From contig DAIQON010000005.1 of the NCBI GenBank assembly GCA_036787835.1, positions 1 through 58,852 on the forward strand: a stretch of 58,852 bases of DNA, in the 5' to 3' direction. This DNA comes from DAIQON01 sp036787835 (GTDB lineage: Bacteria > Patescibacteriota > Saccharimonadia > Saccharimonadales > UBA4665). The notes beneath the pieces are model-generated. The model was not told the DNA's origin. It saw only the letters and a program-made list of their open reading frames with translations, and made no database searches. Of this stretch, positions 22,071 to 30,259 are shown one piece after another. The stretch's first letter is position 1. Each line of letters begins with the position of its first letter. The translations under genes were made by a program, and so were the position numbers.

Positions 22071-22601
22071 ATGATAATCAACGTAGGCTCAAAAAATCGT
22101 ACTAAGATCGAAGCTGTAACCAATCTGGTTAGTGGCCACCCTTTATTTAAAAACGTCATTGTTAACGGTGTTGAAGTAGATGTTGAAGAGTTCGGACACC
22201 CAAAGACGCTAAAAGACACAATATACGGCGCTAAGCAAAGAGCTAAGCAAGCATTTGTAAACTGTTCATATAGTTTTGGGCTAGAAAGCGGTATGTTTAA
22301 GAGTTCAGGTACTAAGTCAGGTTACTTAGAGACAACTGTTTGTGCTATTTATGACGGCGAGAGATACCATATAGGTCTATCACCTTCTTTCGAATGGCCA
22401 GCGCAAATGGTTAAGCTCATCCTGGAAGGACTAGATGGCAGCCAGGCGTTTAAAGAACTTGGCCTGACAGATCATGAAAAAATCGGAACGGCAGAAGGAG
22501 CTATCCATATCCTTACACACGGCAAAATAAATCGCGAAAAGCTGAATGAAATTGCTGTTATGATGGCCCTTATCCATCTAGAAAACCCAGAACACTACTA
22601 G
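22071..22601 (+). CDS. yjjX: Inosine/xanthosine triphosphatase (YjjX-like)
   Basis: A 176-aa protein of the non-canonical purine NTP phosphatase family. The N-terminus MIINVGSKNRTKIEAV carries the conserved GS.N..K nucleotide-binding element, YGAKQRAKQAF follows, and FGLESGMF is the family's GLE.G motif. YjjX hydrolyses ITP and XTP and keeps damaged purines out of nucleic acids. No Shine-Dalgarno sequence. It heads a three-gene nucleotide house-cleaning group (YjjX, MazG-like, Nudix). Length is normal. Confidence 0.85.
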   Translation: MIINVGSKNRTKIEAVTNLVSGHPLFKNVIVNGVEVDVEEFGHPKTLKDTIYGAKQRAKQAFVNCSYSFGLESGMFKSSGTKSGYLETTVCAIYDGERYHIGLSPSFEWPAQMVKLILEGLDGSQAFKELGLTDHEKIGTAEGAIHILTHGKINREKLNEIAVMMALIHLENPEHY

Positions 22602-22650
22602 TCGCTTATTTTTAGGTATCTAGCTCAAACTTTTCTGTTATTATGATTTT

Positions 22651-22953
22651 ATGGATATGACTCTTAAAGACTATCAAAAGCTCGTCAGCAAGCTATCTGC
22701 TGAGCGCGGCTTTGAAGAGGAAACTGTACCTGAGGTATTTACTCTTCTGGTCGAGGAAGTAGGCGAGCTAGCAAAGGCCATACGTAAGAACAACGGGCAG
22801 AAAATAGACCATAACTCCACTAGGCACGAAGTCGACGAAGAAGCAGCTGATGTGTTTTGTTTGCTTATTGATCTATGTAATCGTCTCAATATAGATTTAG
22901 CCCAAGCCTTCGAAGATAAAGAGGCTAAAAATAAACTACGAAAATGGCAGTAG
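22651..22953 (+). CDS. MazG-like nucleotide pyrophosphohydrolase
   Basis: A 100-aa protein with the two metal-binding motifs of the all-alpha NTP-PPase superfamily: EEVGELAKAIR (about residues 35-45) and DEEAADVFCLLIDL (about 61-74). Such single-domain MazG/dUTPase-like enzymes cleave NTPs or dNTPs to NMP and PPi. Its place between YjjX and a Nudix hydrolase supports a role in cleaning the nucleotide pool. A TATGAT-like box lies directly before the ATG. Confidence 0.88.
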   Translation: MDMTLKDYQKLVSKLSAERGFEEETVPEVFTLLVEEVGELAKAIRKNNGQKIDHNSTRHEVDEEAADVFCLLIDLCNRLNIDLAQAFEDKEAKNKLRKWQ

Positions 22954-22995
22954 TCTTACTTTGTAGGTCGCAATAAGAAGAGTATATTTAAAATA

Positions 22996-23427
22996 ATGTC
23001 TGAGCAACTATTCCAAATAGCAGCAAAAGCCTTAATTCGTAATGATCAGGGCGATATCTTTATGCTACATGTACCTAAATGGGGCCATGTAGTTGATCAC
23101 TGGGACCTTCCAGGTGGCAGAATGGACCCGAACGAGACATTCTTACAAACTCTCGTTAGAGAGCTCGATGAAGAGCTGGGAGTAAAAGTTAAGGGTGTAC
23201 CAGCTCAGATGATGGGTATGTTGACCAATATTACTATCCCAGTAGGCGATAAACAGTACCCGTTGGTCTATATAATCTTTGAAGTAGAGCTTGAGAAGTT
23301 GGATGATATTAAACTGTCTAGAGAAACGCGTGAGTTTGAATACGCCTGGTTGTCTCCAGAAAAAGCCGCAAAAGCTATGGTCCACAAGTTTGATAAAGAA
23401 TTCTGTGAGCTTATTGCTAAACTATAA
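22996..23427 (+). CDS. Nudix hydrolase
   Basis: A 143-aa Nudix protein with a perfect box at residues 41-63: G41, E47, R55-E56, E59-E60, G62. A MutT/ADP-ribose pyrophosphatase-type activity on nucleoside diphosphate-X compounds is expected; substrate undetermined. It is the third Nudix enzyme of the window and ends in an 11-nt convergent overlap with the TPR gene. Confidence 0.88.
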   Translation: MSEQLFQIAAKALIRNDQGDIFMLHVPKWGHVVDHWDLPGGRMDPNETFLQTLVRELDEELGVKVKGVPAQMMGMLTNITIPVGDKQYPLVYIIFEVELEKLDDIKLSRETREFEYAWLSPEKAAKAMVHKFDKEFCELIAKL

Positions 23428-24070
23428 CTCGTTTTGGACGAATAATTCGTTTTGGCTTTGTTGAAGGAACCGATAGTTTGCTTAGTTTTGTTTTAAGCTC
23501 AGTTGCTTCTTCGTCCATGCCATGACTCAGGTAGGCTTTATACAATAAAGTAAATGTTTCCCTGTTAGGTTCAAGCTCGACAGCCTTGTTGAGCTCTTGG
23601 AACATGAGTTTGTCGTTTCCAAGCTTTTCTTGTACCTTTGCGTAGGCCACGTGTCTTGCAGCCAACCCATCCTCTAGCTTCAAAGCTTCTTCAAAAGCAA
23701 TACCGGCCTTTTCGTAGTTTTCGGTTTCAAAGTATATAAGCCCTAAGTTGTGCAGACTTGATGCCGATGATTCGATACTGCTGGCTATCTCAAAACAGTC
23801 AATGGCGTCTTTATATTCCTTTTGTTTAGCATAGAGTATACCGAGACGGTTGTAAGCAGCGACGTTCTTCTCGTCAATTTTTAGAATCGTTAAAAGTGCC
23901 TTCTCTGCCCTTAAGAATCGATTTTCACGCATACCTTGATGAGCTATATCCCAAAGCTTACCCATGCGTTCACCAACCTTGCGCGAAACATCGGCAAATT
24001 CATCATCCCTGATCTGTGAATTCCGATAAGCAAATAGTCCGAACATTAAAACAATTATTAGCCCGTACAT
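23417..24070 (-). CDS. TPR protein with N-terminal membrane anchor
   Basis: A 217-aa protein. Residues 1-15 are a membrane helix (MYGLIIVLMFGLFAY). Residues about 45-190 form at least four tetratricopeptide repeats (NVAAYNRLGILYAKQKEY, SLHNLGLIYFETENYEKA). The C-terminus is basic (PKRIIRPKRVIV). TPR arrays mediate protein-protein contacts; here it probably scaffolds a complex at the inner face of the membrane. It is the last gene of the aroG-trpS-rluD-holB operon, 26 nt after holB. Confidence 0.78.
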   Translation of the reverse strand: MYGLIIVLMFGLFAYRNSQIRDDEFADVSRKVGERMGKLWDIAHQGMRENRFLRAEKALLTILKIDEKNVAAYNRLGILYAKQKEYKDAIDCFEIASSIESSASSLHNLGLIYFETENYEKAGIAFEEALKLEDGLAARHVAYAKVQEKLGNDKLMFQELNKAVELEPNRETFTLLYKAYLSHGMDEEATELKTKLSKLSVPSTKPKRIIRPKRVIV

Positions 24071-24096
24071 GTGTGGACAACATTATATCAAAATTA

Positions 24097-24960
24097 TCAG
24101 GCTATAGACATCATAAAATTGGTGATGGTTAATTTTAATTGAGCATTAGCGCTAAGTTTTTGCTCGGCGTCAAGACAAGCCTCAAAAATCTTCTTCCATC
24201 TTATAGCGGACCTTGGGTCAGCTGAACTAAGGCCTAGTTTAGCCATTTGCTTAATGATGAATATTAGATCAATAAAATTCTGTCTGCTTTTGGCGATTTC
24301 GTTAACCTTATTTAACCTTTCAAAGGTTGTAGAGGATAGAATTTGTCGGGCTTCGGTGGTTGCTTTGTTGAGTGAGTGATCCTCGTCTTCAAGCAGAATG
24401 GTCATTAGTCCTGGCATACCATCGCTTATTAGATATACTTGCTTAATCTCTGATTCGCTATGACCCTTAGCTTTGTAGTAATCAAATAGCTGATCTTTTG
24501 GTGGCTTATTAATGGTAATAAGCTCAAGTCTGGAGAGGATAGTCGGGAGAAGTTTGGCTTTGGTTGACGTTGAAACTATAAAAATAGTTTGTTTTGGTGG
24601 TTCTTCTAGGGATTTTAGTAATGCGTTTTGAGCCTCAATCGTCATCCTGTCGGCATTACGAATAATAACTAATCTATTGGGGTCATGATTTAATGGGACT
24701 TTCAGGGATAGAAACAAGCCTAGTTGTCTGATTGGTTCAATCCCAATCGCCTTATTATCTACTGAATCGATTCTAGTTATATAAGGATAGTTTGCTAGCT
24801 TATCTAGGTGGATGTTTAGAAGCTGGCAAGCCATATTATCAATAATCTGGTTTAGGTTAAGCCAGCTTGAACCAACTATCCCCAAGCTTTGCGAGGGGTT
24901 CGCTAGATATGCCTCTAGTCGTTGTTTAGACTTAACATCTATAGGGAGATCAATTTCCAT
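24097..24960 (-). CDS. holB: DNA polymerase III delta-prime-like clamp-loader subunit
   Basis: A 287-aa AAA+-type clamp-loader subunit. The centre carries DPNRLVIIRNADRMTIEAQNALLKSLEEPP, the sensor and arginine-containing region typical of delta', followed by TIFIVSTSTKAKLLPTILSRL (SRC-like motif as SRL). The P-loop position reads GIVGSSWLN without GKT, so it does not bind ATP, as is normal for delta'. It helps load the sliding clamp during replication. It starts 6 nt after rluD. Confidence 0.78.
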   Translation of the reverse strand: MEIDLPIDVKSKQRLEAYLANPSQSLGIVGSSWLNLNQIIDNMACQLLNIHLDKLANYPYITRIDSVDNKAIGIEPIRQLGLFLSLKVPLNHDPNRLVIIRNADRMTIEAQNALLKSLEEPPKQTIFIVSTSTKAKLLPTILSRLELITINKPPKDQLFDYYKAKGHSESEIKQVYLISDGMPGLMTILLEDEDHSLNKATTEARQILSSTTFERLNKVNEIAKSRQNFIDLIFIIKQMAKLGLSSADPRSAIRWKKIFEACLDAEQKLSANAQLKLTITNFMMSIA

Positions 24961-24966
24961 GACGTT

Positions 24967-25821
24967 TCACTTCACTATATTATTAAAAGCCACTGGTAGC
25001 TTAGATTCAAATACTTCTCTTTTTTTATTTAGTAGGGTTAGTTCTAGACTTTTGGCGTGGAGGTAAAGTCTATCTGCTGGTTTGCCATCGTAAAATAGAT
25101 CACCGACAATTGGGTGGCCCAAGTTAGATAAGTGTACCCTTAGTTGGTGTGTTCGGCCTGTAGTCGGAGTCAGTTCTACAAGACTATATTTATCATTCTT
25201 GGTAAGTACTTTATAGCCAGTTAAAGCGGATTTACCATTTATTCCAACCCTGAAAGTTTGTGGTTTTTTTGGGTTTCGTTCAATCGGCATATCAATAACT
25301 GCCTCATCTTCCTTAAGCTGACCATAGATTACAGCAATATATGTCTTCTTAACTTTGCGCGAACTAAACTGTTTTTGAAGCCATTTTTGGGCGTCGTTAG
25401 TCTTGGCACATATCATAACGCCGCTAGTGCCTCTGTCCAGTCGATGGACAATGCCTGCCCTATCACCTGGAATATCTTTAACTCTACTACTCAACCAGCT
25501 AGCAACAGTACCTTCCGGATTAAACGAGCCTTTGCTGTGAGACAGGATGCCTGTAGGTTTGGCTATTACCACGCAGTCGTCGTCTTCATAAAGTATCGGC
25601 AGATCAATCTCTTCTTTGAGGTCAGCATTTAGTGGATCGTAATTGATAACAACTTTGTCCGCCTGCTTTACTTTATATGAAAGCTTGGTCTGGGGCTTAC
25701 CATTTACACTGACCATGCCTTTAGTTATTAGCTTGCCGCCAAATGATCTACTTTGTTCCTTGAGTTCGTTCGATACGTACTGGTCTAGTCTGATGGCAAT
25801 ATACTTCTCTTCCTCGTTCAT
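24967..25821 (-). CDS. rluD: RluA-family 23S rRNA pseudouridine synthase
   Basis: A 284-aa protein with an N-terminal S4 RNA-binding domain (about 8-60) and an RluA catalytic domain. Catalytic Asp129 is in HRLDRGTSGV (126-135) and the family end motif GRTHQLRVHLSNLGHPIVGD is intact. It converts uridine to pseudouridine in 23S rRNA; helix 69 is the likely target if it is a true RluD, but RluC or generic RluA subfamilies cannot be excluded. Its ATG overlaps the trpS stop by 4 nt. Confidence 0.87.
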   Translation of the reverse strand: MNEEEKYIAIRLDQYVSNELKEQSRSFGGKLITKGMVSVNGKPQTKLSYKVKQADKVVINYDPLNADLKEEIDLPILYEDDDCVVIAKPTGILSHSKGSFNPEGTVASWLSSRVKDIPGDRAGIVHRLDRGTSGVMICAKTNDAQKWLQKQFSSRKVKKTYIAVIYGQLKEDEAVIDMPIERNPKKPQTFRVGINGKSALTGYKVLTKNDKYSLVELTPTTGRTHQLRVHLSNLGHPIVGDLFYDGKPADRLYLHAKSLELTLLNKKREVFESKLPVAFNNIVK

Positions 25822-26849
25822 GGTCTAAGGCCAACTGCCCTTTGGACCTTAAGTAGTCTGTCGTTAGCAATGTTATTAATGATTGCCTCGTCAGTAGTTA
25901 GTTTTTGGACAATTTGACTGTCGTCAACCTGAGTAAGTCTTGACTGGAAGCCACTAAGAAAGGTCTTTACCTCTTCAGCGACCACCTGTTTAAGTTCACC
26001 ATAATTAGTTTTACCCTTCCAAGTATTTGCTACTTCCTCGAGCGGTTTAGCGCTTAGTAGGGCTAAAATTTGTAGTAAGTTAGTTATTCCGGGCTGGTTT
26101 TGAGGGTCAAGGTTTATCTGGCCAATGCTATCGGTAGTTGCCGAGGCTATTTTTTTAGCCGCGTCATCAGGGTTATCGCTGAGGAAAATCACACCTCTTG
26201 AGCTATCATCGCTTTTGCTCATCTTTCGGCCAGGGTCACTTAGGTCTTTGATTCTTAATCCTTGGTCTTTATTAAAGAACTGGTGTTGTTCTTTAACACT
26301 TTTTGGCACTACGAATATATCGCCAAACTGGTTATTTATCCGCTGAGCAATATCGCGCATGAATTCAATGTGCTGAGATTGGTCATCACCAACTGGCACA
26401 TACTCCGCCCCGTAGAGCAGAACATCTGCAGCCATAAGCACCGGATAGTTAAATAGGCCTACACTAACACGATCCTCTTTAAGTTTTAAGGCCTTGTCTT
26501 TGAACTGAGTCATGCGGCTCATTTCACCGTAGCTTGTAAAGCAGTCAAGGATCCATGTAAGCTCACTGTGAGCCGGTACATAGCTCTGCCTATATATTCG
26601 TACATTCGGGTCAAGTAGTGGCAGGCCAGCGGCGACAAAGATCTTGAGGTTGTTAACAATTTGACTCTGTAGCTGCGAATGATCTATTGGCGTGGTAAAG
26701 CTATGCAGATCAGGTACGAATAGGTTAATGACATATTCGTTTGATTTGTTCTTAGCCATATCGACGATTGGCAGTAGTGCACCAAAATAGTTACCTATGT
26801 GCAGGTCATTATTAGCCCTAAGGCCAGTTAGTATTACTGGGTTATCCAT
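25818..26849 (-). CDS. trpS: Tryptophanyl-tRNA synthetase
   Basis: A 343-aa class I aminoacyl-tRNA synthetase. HIGN (17-20) is the HIGH motif and KMSKS (209-213) binds ATP; the specificity region VGDDQSQHIEFMRD is typical of TrpRS. It charges tRNA-Trp in the cytoplasm. It lies 19 nt after the DAHP synthase gene and is coupled to rluD by a 4-nt overlap. Control by an upstream attenuator whose leader peptide contains Tyr-Trp-Tyr would fit its job. Confidence 0.95.
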   Translation of the reverse strand: MDNPVILTGLRANNDLHIGNYFGALLPIVDMAKNKSNEYVINLFVPDLHSFTTPIDHSQLQSQIVNNLKIFVAAGLPLLDPNVRIYRQSYVPAHSELTWILDCFTSYGEMSRMTQFKDKALKLKEDRVSVGLFNYPVLMAADVLLYGAEYVPVGDDQSQHIEFMRDIAQRINNQFGDIFVVPKSVKEQHQFFNKDQGLRIKDLSDPGRKMSKSDDSSRGVIFLSDNPDDAAKKIASATTDSIGQINLDPQNQPGITNLLQILALLSAKPLEEVANTWKGKTNYGELKQVVAEEVKTFLSGFQSRLTQVDDSQIVQKLTTDEAIINNIANDRLLKVQRAVGLRP

Positions 26850-26868
26850 ATTATTCCTTATTATATCC

Positions 26869-27780
26869 TTATATACTCTTAGTGACTACCGCATCTAGAA
26901 GATTCTGTGTCCCCTGAAGTGCTAGATCAAGCGGCATATTTGGGTCTACTGTTCTTGGTGCGTTACTGGCCTCAATCATTACGCCTCTTGGGGCATAACC
27001 TTTTAGAACTATTTGAGTTAAATGATTAAGTGCCATTACTTGCCCTTCCACAGATTTAGTAAAGTCCTTATCGTGAGCCATTTCACTACCGTGGGCTAAA
27101 TCAACTAATAGTTGACCGTTAGTTCTCTCATGAGCATCTATGTAGTGTTGCTCCCATGCATCCGGTGTTTTAGCGTTTTCTCCACCTCTATATACTAGTA
27201 TTGCGGGAGCATCCTCATCAGCCCTAAGCTTGTTGGCTCGTTCTACGTTACTCATAGCTTTATCAATTCGACCATCAGTGCCATTTTTAATTGGCAGCAA
27301 GATGCTTGGCATCTCAAGAGCTACTGCATCGAGTAGTTCTATGTCATCAATGCTTCTCGCACCAAACCAAGCAACTGTGCTTATGTCCTTATATCGATTG
27401 ATGTGTTTTTTAAGAACAACTTCTATTGCCAGGTTGCCGTATAAGGCAGCCATGCTTAATAATATATCGGTTGTTAAGTCAGGGTCTGTAGTTTCAAGGC
27501 CTTTCCAGGAGTCTTGCTGTGATCTAGGTTTGTGAGGTGGTAGCCTGTATAGAGTGGTAATTCCCTCGTTCTTCTCTTCAAAATCCATTATTATAGCGCC
27601 GTCATCTTCGATGATGCTTCTATGGTCACTTAGGGCACAAGGTCCCAAGAAAACCAGGAACTGATTAGGGCTATGTATAGCGTTAACAACCCTTAGTCTG
27701 CGCTCAGCGATCAGGGCTCTGGTTAGGTCGTCAACAGTTAGATCCTGCATTGGTTCCAGCCTTTCTGGTGCAGTTTGCAT
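26869..27780 (-). CDS. aroG: Class I DAHP synthase (AroG/AroF type)
   Basis: A 303-aa protein from MQTAPERLEP. Starts upstream at 27831 would lie inside the terminator hairpin and are rejected. Active-site motifs of type I DAHP synthases are present: GPCA (46-49), KPRS (84-87), the W.GAR motif (138-142), KNGTDG (165-170) and DLAHGSE near 246 with the metal His. The enzyme condenses phosphoenolpyruvate with erythrose 4-phosphate, the entry step of aromatic amino-acid synthesis. No other shikimate gene is in the window. It is the first gene of the operon and lies behind an aromatic-residue leader peptide and terminator. Confidence 0.85.
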   Translation of the reverse strand: MQTAPERLEPMQDLTVDDLTRALIAERRLRVVNAIHSPNQFLVFLGPCALSDHRSIIEDDGAIIMDFEEKNEGITTLYRLPPHKPRSQQDSWKGLETTDPDLTTDILLSMAALYGNLAIEVVLKKHINRYKDISTVAWFGARSIDDIELLDAVALEMPSILLPIKNGTDGRIDKAMSNVERANKLRADEDAPAILVYRGGENAKTPDAWEQHYIDAHERTNGQLLVDLAHGSEMAHDKDFTKSVEGQVMALNHLTQIVLKGYAPRGVMIEASNAPRTVDPNMPLDLALQGTQNLLDAVVTKSI

Positions 27781-27814
27781 TTTAATTCTTCTTTCATCTT
27801 CTTCTAGTTTAATA

Positions 27815-27849
27815 TATAAAAAATCCGTCACCTGAAATTTAGTGACGGA
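27815..27849 (-). terminator. Intrinsic terminator before aroG
   Basis: On the minus strand TCCGTCAC (27849-27842), a 10-nt loop, GTGACGGA (27831-27824) and a T-run: a perfect 8-bp stem. It lies between the leader peptide and the aroG start, so it acts inside the operon leader. Confidence 0.85.
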
Positions 27850-27872
27850 CTTCTCAATATGTTTGAATCAAA

Positions 27873-27962
27873 TTACTTAAAGTTTAAGCACACAGAGCAA
27901 CCAGCCACGATTTCATCGAAGCTGTACCAATAGGCTTTAAATGCATCTACTCTGTTACTCAT
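27873..27962 (-). CDS. Aromatic leader peptide of the aroG-trpS operon
   Basis: A 29-codon ORF whose ATG lies about 5 nt after the predicted transcription start. Residues 8-15 are FKAYWYSF: Phe, Tyr, Trp, Tyr and Phe within eight residues, just before a terminator and a DAHP synthase/TrpRS operon. Downstream codons 16-20 contain TGAAAT.GTGGC, which can pair with the terminator 5' arm and loop (GTCAC and ATTTCA) as an antiterminator, and also fold as CGAT-GAA-ATCG on its own. Ribosome pausing at Tyr11/Trp12 would leave the antiterminator arm just free. Confidence 0.65.
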   Translation of the reverse strand: MSNRVDAFKAYWYSFDEIVAGCSVCLNFK

Positions 27963-27973
27963 TACAAGCAGTA

Positions 27974-28003
27974 ACTTTAACTTAAAGCTTTAGCTGCTGT
28001 CAA
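27974..28003 (-). promoter_or_regulatory. Promoter of the aroG-trpS operon
   Basis: Consensus TTGACA (28003-27998) with TAAAGT (27979-27974) after 18 nt on the minus strand; the leader ATG is at 27962. Confidence 0.65.
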
Positions 28004-28015
28004 GTTTTAGTATTG

Positions 28016-28417
28016 TTAACGCTTAGTAAACTGTCGTTGTTTACGGGCGCCACGAAGACCAAACTTCTTACGTTCTTTTTCACGAGGGTCACGCTTTAAG
28101 AGCTCGGCCCGCTTTAGAGTCTGTCTGTAGTCTTCGTTAAGTAGAGTTAGGGTCTTTGAAATGCCAAGCCGGATGGCTTCTATTTGGCCGTTAACTCCAC
28201 CGCCCTTAACTACGACTGAAATGTCGTACTTGTTAGGGTGATCAAGAGCTGAAAACGGTTCAGTTAACTTGCTAAGTAGGTACTTACTGCCGCTAACATA
28301 TTCTTCAACTGGCTTACCGTTAACAACGATTAGACCTTTGCCACTCTTAAGTCGAACGCTGGCAGTCGCTGCCTTACGTCGTCCAAGTGCGTAGAAATAA
28401 CTATCTTTTTGAGCCAT
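28016..28417 (-). CDS. rpsI: Ribosomal protein uS9
   Basis: A 133-aa protein of the small subunit. It has the family N-terminus FYALGRRKAATASVRLKSG and the C-terminal basic tail GLRGARKQRQFTKR that reaches the P-site tRNA. The stop of rplM overlaps its start by one base. It ends the rplM-rpsI unit; the aroG promoter follows after only a few nucleotides. Confidence 0.96.
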   Translation of the reverse strand: MAQKDSYFYALGRRKAATASVRLKSGKGLIVVNGKPVEEYVSGSKYLLSKLTEPFSALDHPNKYDISVVVKGGGVNGQIEAIRLGISKTLTLLNEDYRQTLKRAELLKRDPREKERKKFGLRGARKQRQFTKR

Positions 28418-28860
28418 TATTTAGTTCCTTTAAGATTTAAGGGTTGCGGCTTTTGTGCCTCATGCTTATGTTCAAGTCCAGGGTATATCTTAAGTCGGTT
28501 TAGTCGATCATCACGCAACTTATTAACTGGTAGCATACCACGGATAGAATGGAAGATTACTTTAGTTGGGTCCTTTTCCATTTGTTCTTCTAGACGTAGT
28601 TCTTTTAGTCCACCAGCATAATGACTGTGGTGATAATACTTCTTCTGAACCATCTTTTTACCGGTAACAACAAGGTTCTCAGCGTTAGTCACAATAACAA
28701 AGTCACCGACATCTATGTGCTTTGTAAATTGAGGCTTACCTTTTCCAAGTAGTAGACTAGCAACGACAGTCGATAGTCGTCCAAGAGGCACGGTACTAGC
28801 ATCAACTACATACCAGCTTCTAGTAACGTCAGTTGGTTTGGCTGAGTAAGTCTTCATCAT
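28417..28860 (-). CDS. rplM: Ribosomal protein uL13
   Basis: A 147-aa large-subunit protein: RSWYVVDASTVPLGRLSTVVASLLLGK and HIDVGDFVIVTNAENLVVTGKK are classic uL13. It is an early assembly protein. Its start shares one base with the rplQ stop, and it is followed directly by rpsI, the usual pair. Confidence 0.96.
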   Translation of the reverse strand: MMKTYSAKPTDVTRSWYVVDASTVPLGRLSTVVASLLLGKGKPQFTKHIDVGDFVIVTNAENLVVTGKKMVQKKYYHHSHYAGGLKELRLEEQMEKDPTKVIFHSIRGMLPVNKLRDDRLNRLKIYPGLEHKHEAQKPQPLNLKGTK

Positions 28861-29282
28861 TATTTCGCTTCCTTAACTTCTTCTTTTACGGCAGTCTTCG
28901 CGGCTGGTTCCTTTGTAGCGCTCAGATCGTCAACGAAGCTGACTCTGGCTAGTTCAGCATTATCTCCACGTCGGAAGCCTTCCTTGGTAATTCTTAGGTG
29001 GCCACTAACTCGTGAACCCATCTTAGGCGCTAATTCGTCGACTAGTTTGTGAGCACTTTCAATGGTCTGAAGTCCTTGGATAACTAATCTTCGGTTATGT
29101 AAGTCGCCCTTTTTAGCCTTGGTAATTAGTCTTTCAACATAAGGAACAACTTCTTTAGCCTTAGGCAAAGTAGTTTCGATCGACTCATACTTAATGAGTG
29201 AGTCGGCCAAGCCTTTAATAAGGGCTCGACGTTGATCTCGTTCCCGGTGTAGTTTACGACCTTGATAACCGTGGCGATGCAT
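28860..29282 (-). CDS. rplQ: Ribosomal protein bL17
   Basis: A 140-aa protein. Residues 1-115 match bL17 (MHRHGYQGRKLHRERDQRRA, then LVDELAPKMGSRVSGHLRI). The last 25 residues are an added Glu/Lys/Ala-rich tail. It sits in the normal alpha-operon place after rpoA. Confidence 0.95.
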   Translation of the reverse strand: MHRHGYQGRKLHRERDQRRALIKGLADSLIKYESIETTLPKAKEVVPYVERLITKAKKGDLHNRRLVIQGLQTIESAHKLVDELAPKMGSRVSGHLRITKEGFRRGDNAELARVSFVDDLSATKEPAAKTAVKEEVKEAK

Positions 29283-29284
29283 CT

Positions 29285-30241
29285 TTAAAGCTCCAACTCC
29301 GCTAGTTTTTCCTTAACTTCGTCTAAAGCCTTAGAACCAAAACCTTTAAGGTCTTTTAGCTCGGCGTCATTTAGAGCAAATAGGTCACGGATAGTATGGA
29401 TGTCATTGTTAATTAGAGCGTTGGTAGTTCTTGCAGATAGGTTTAACTCTTCAATCGAAGTGTTAAGTGCAGATAGCTCCTCGCCAATCATGCCACCTTC
29501 ACCGTCCATGCCATCATTTAATGACTCGTCAGTTAGCTTTTCGCCAACTTCAACTACTGTCTTGCCTGCTAGAGCTGTATATTGGTTAACCAAAATGGCT
29601 GCAGCTTCTTCAAATGCGTCTCGAGGAGTGATAGTTCCATCAGTATCGACAGTAATAAGTAGCTTGTCTAGGTCAGTAACTTGTCCGACACGAGTGTTTT
29701 CAACCTTATAGCGAACTCTAAGCACTGGGCTGAAGATTGCATCAACCGCGATCATGTCGCTAGCTTTCTTAGCAGTTCCTTCTTCAATAGTTCGATATCC
29801 ACGACCAATTTCAACAGTTAGGTCGATGGTAACTTTTCCTTTAGCGTCGTCGATAGTGGCAATTAGATGTTCTGGGTTAACGACTTCAACATCTGCATTA
29901 GTTTCGATGTCTTTTGCTGTAACAAGACCTTTGCCGGTCTTTACGATTCTAAGAGTTTGAGTTTCTTCACCGTAAACTCGGAAACGGATGCCCTTTAGGT
30001 TAAGCATGATGTCTACTACATCTTCTTTTACGCCTGGTACATCAGTAAATTCGTGAGTGACTCCTTCAATCTTAAATGCTGTTACTGCAGCACCTGAGAT
30101 ACTTGAAAGCAGGACTCGCCTTAGTGAGTTTCCTAGTGTCATACCATAACCACTGTGTAGTGGTTCGATAGTAAAAGTACCACTAGTCGCACTATGGTCG
30201 TCGACGCTTACTATACCTGGTGTGTGAATCGTGTTTGACAT
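29285..30241 (-). CDS. rpoA: RNA polymerase alpha subunit
   Basis: A 318-aa protein with the N-terminal assembly domain (HSGYGMTLGNSLRRVLLSS near 28-46) and a C-terminal domain (LNLSARTTNALINNDIHTI, then LKGFGSKALDEVKEKL) that binds upstream DNA and activators. It dimerises to nucleate RNA polymerase assembly. It lies between rpsD and rplQ as in most bacteria. Confidence 0.97.
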   Translation of the reverse strand: MSNTIHTPGIVSVDDHSATSGTFTIEPLHSGYGMTLGNSLRRVLLSSISGAAVTAFKIEGVTHEFTDVPGVKEDVVDIMLNLKGIRFRVYGEETQTLRIVKTGKGLVTAKDIETNADVEVVNPEHLIATIDDAKGKVTIDLTVEIGRGYRTIEEGTAKKASDMIAVDAIFSPVLRVRYKVENTRVGQVTDLDKLLITVDTDGTITPRDAFEEAAAILVNQYTALAGKTVVEVGEKLTDESLNDGMDGEGGMIGEELSALNTSIEELNLSARTTNALINNDIHTIRDLFALNDAELKDLKGFGSKALDEVKEKLAELEL

Positions 30242-30259
30242 ATTACTTAATTTCCTCCT

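Noticed and set aside
24900..24960. HolB as a degraded gene because it lacks a P-loop.
   Set aside because: Delta-prime subunits normally lack a working Walker A motif; the rest of the protein is intact.
27781..27831. Longer DAHP synthase start at 27831.
   Set aside because: The extra residues would be encoded by the terminator hairpin and its T-run; family homology begins after 27780.
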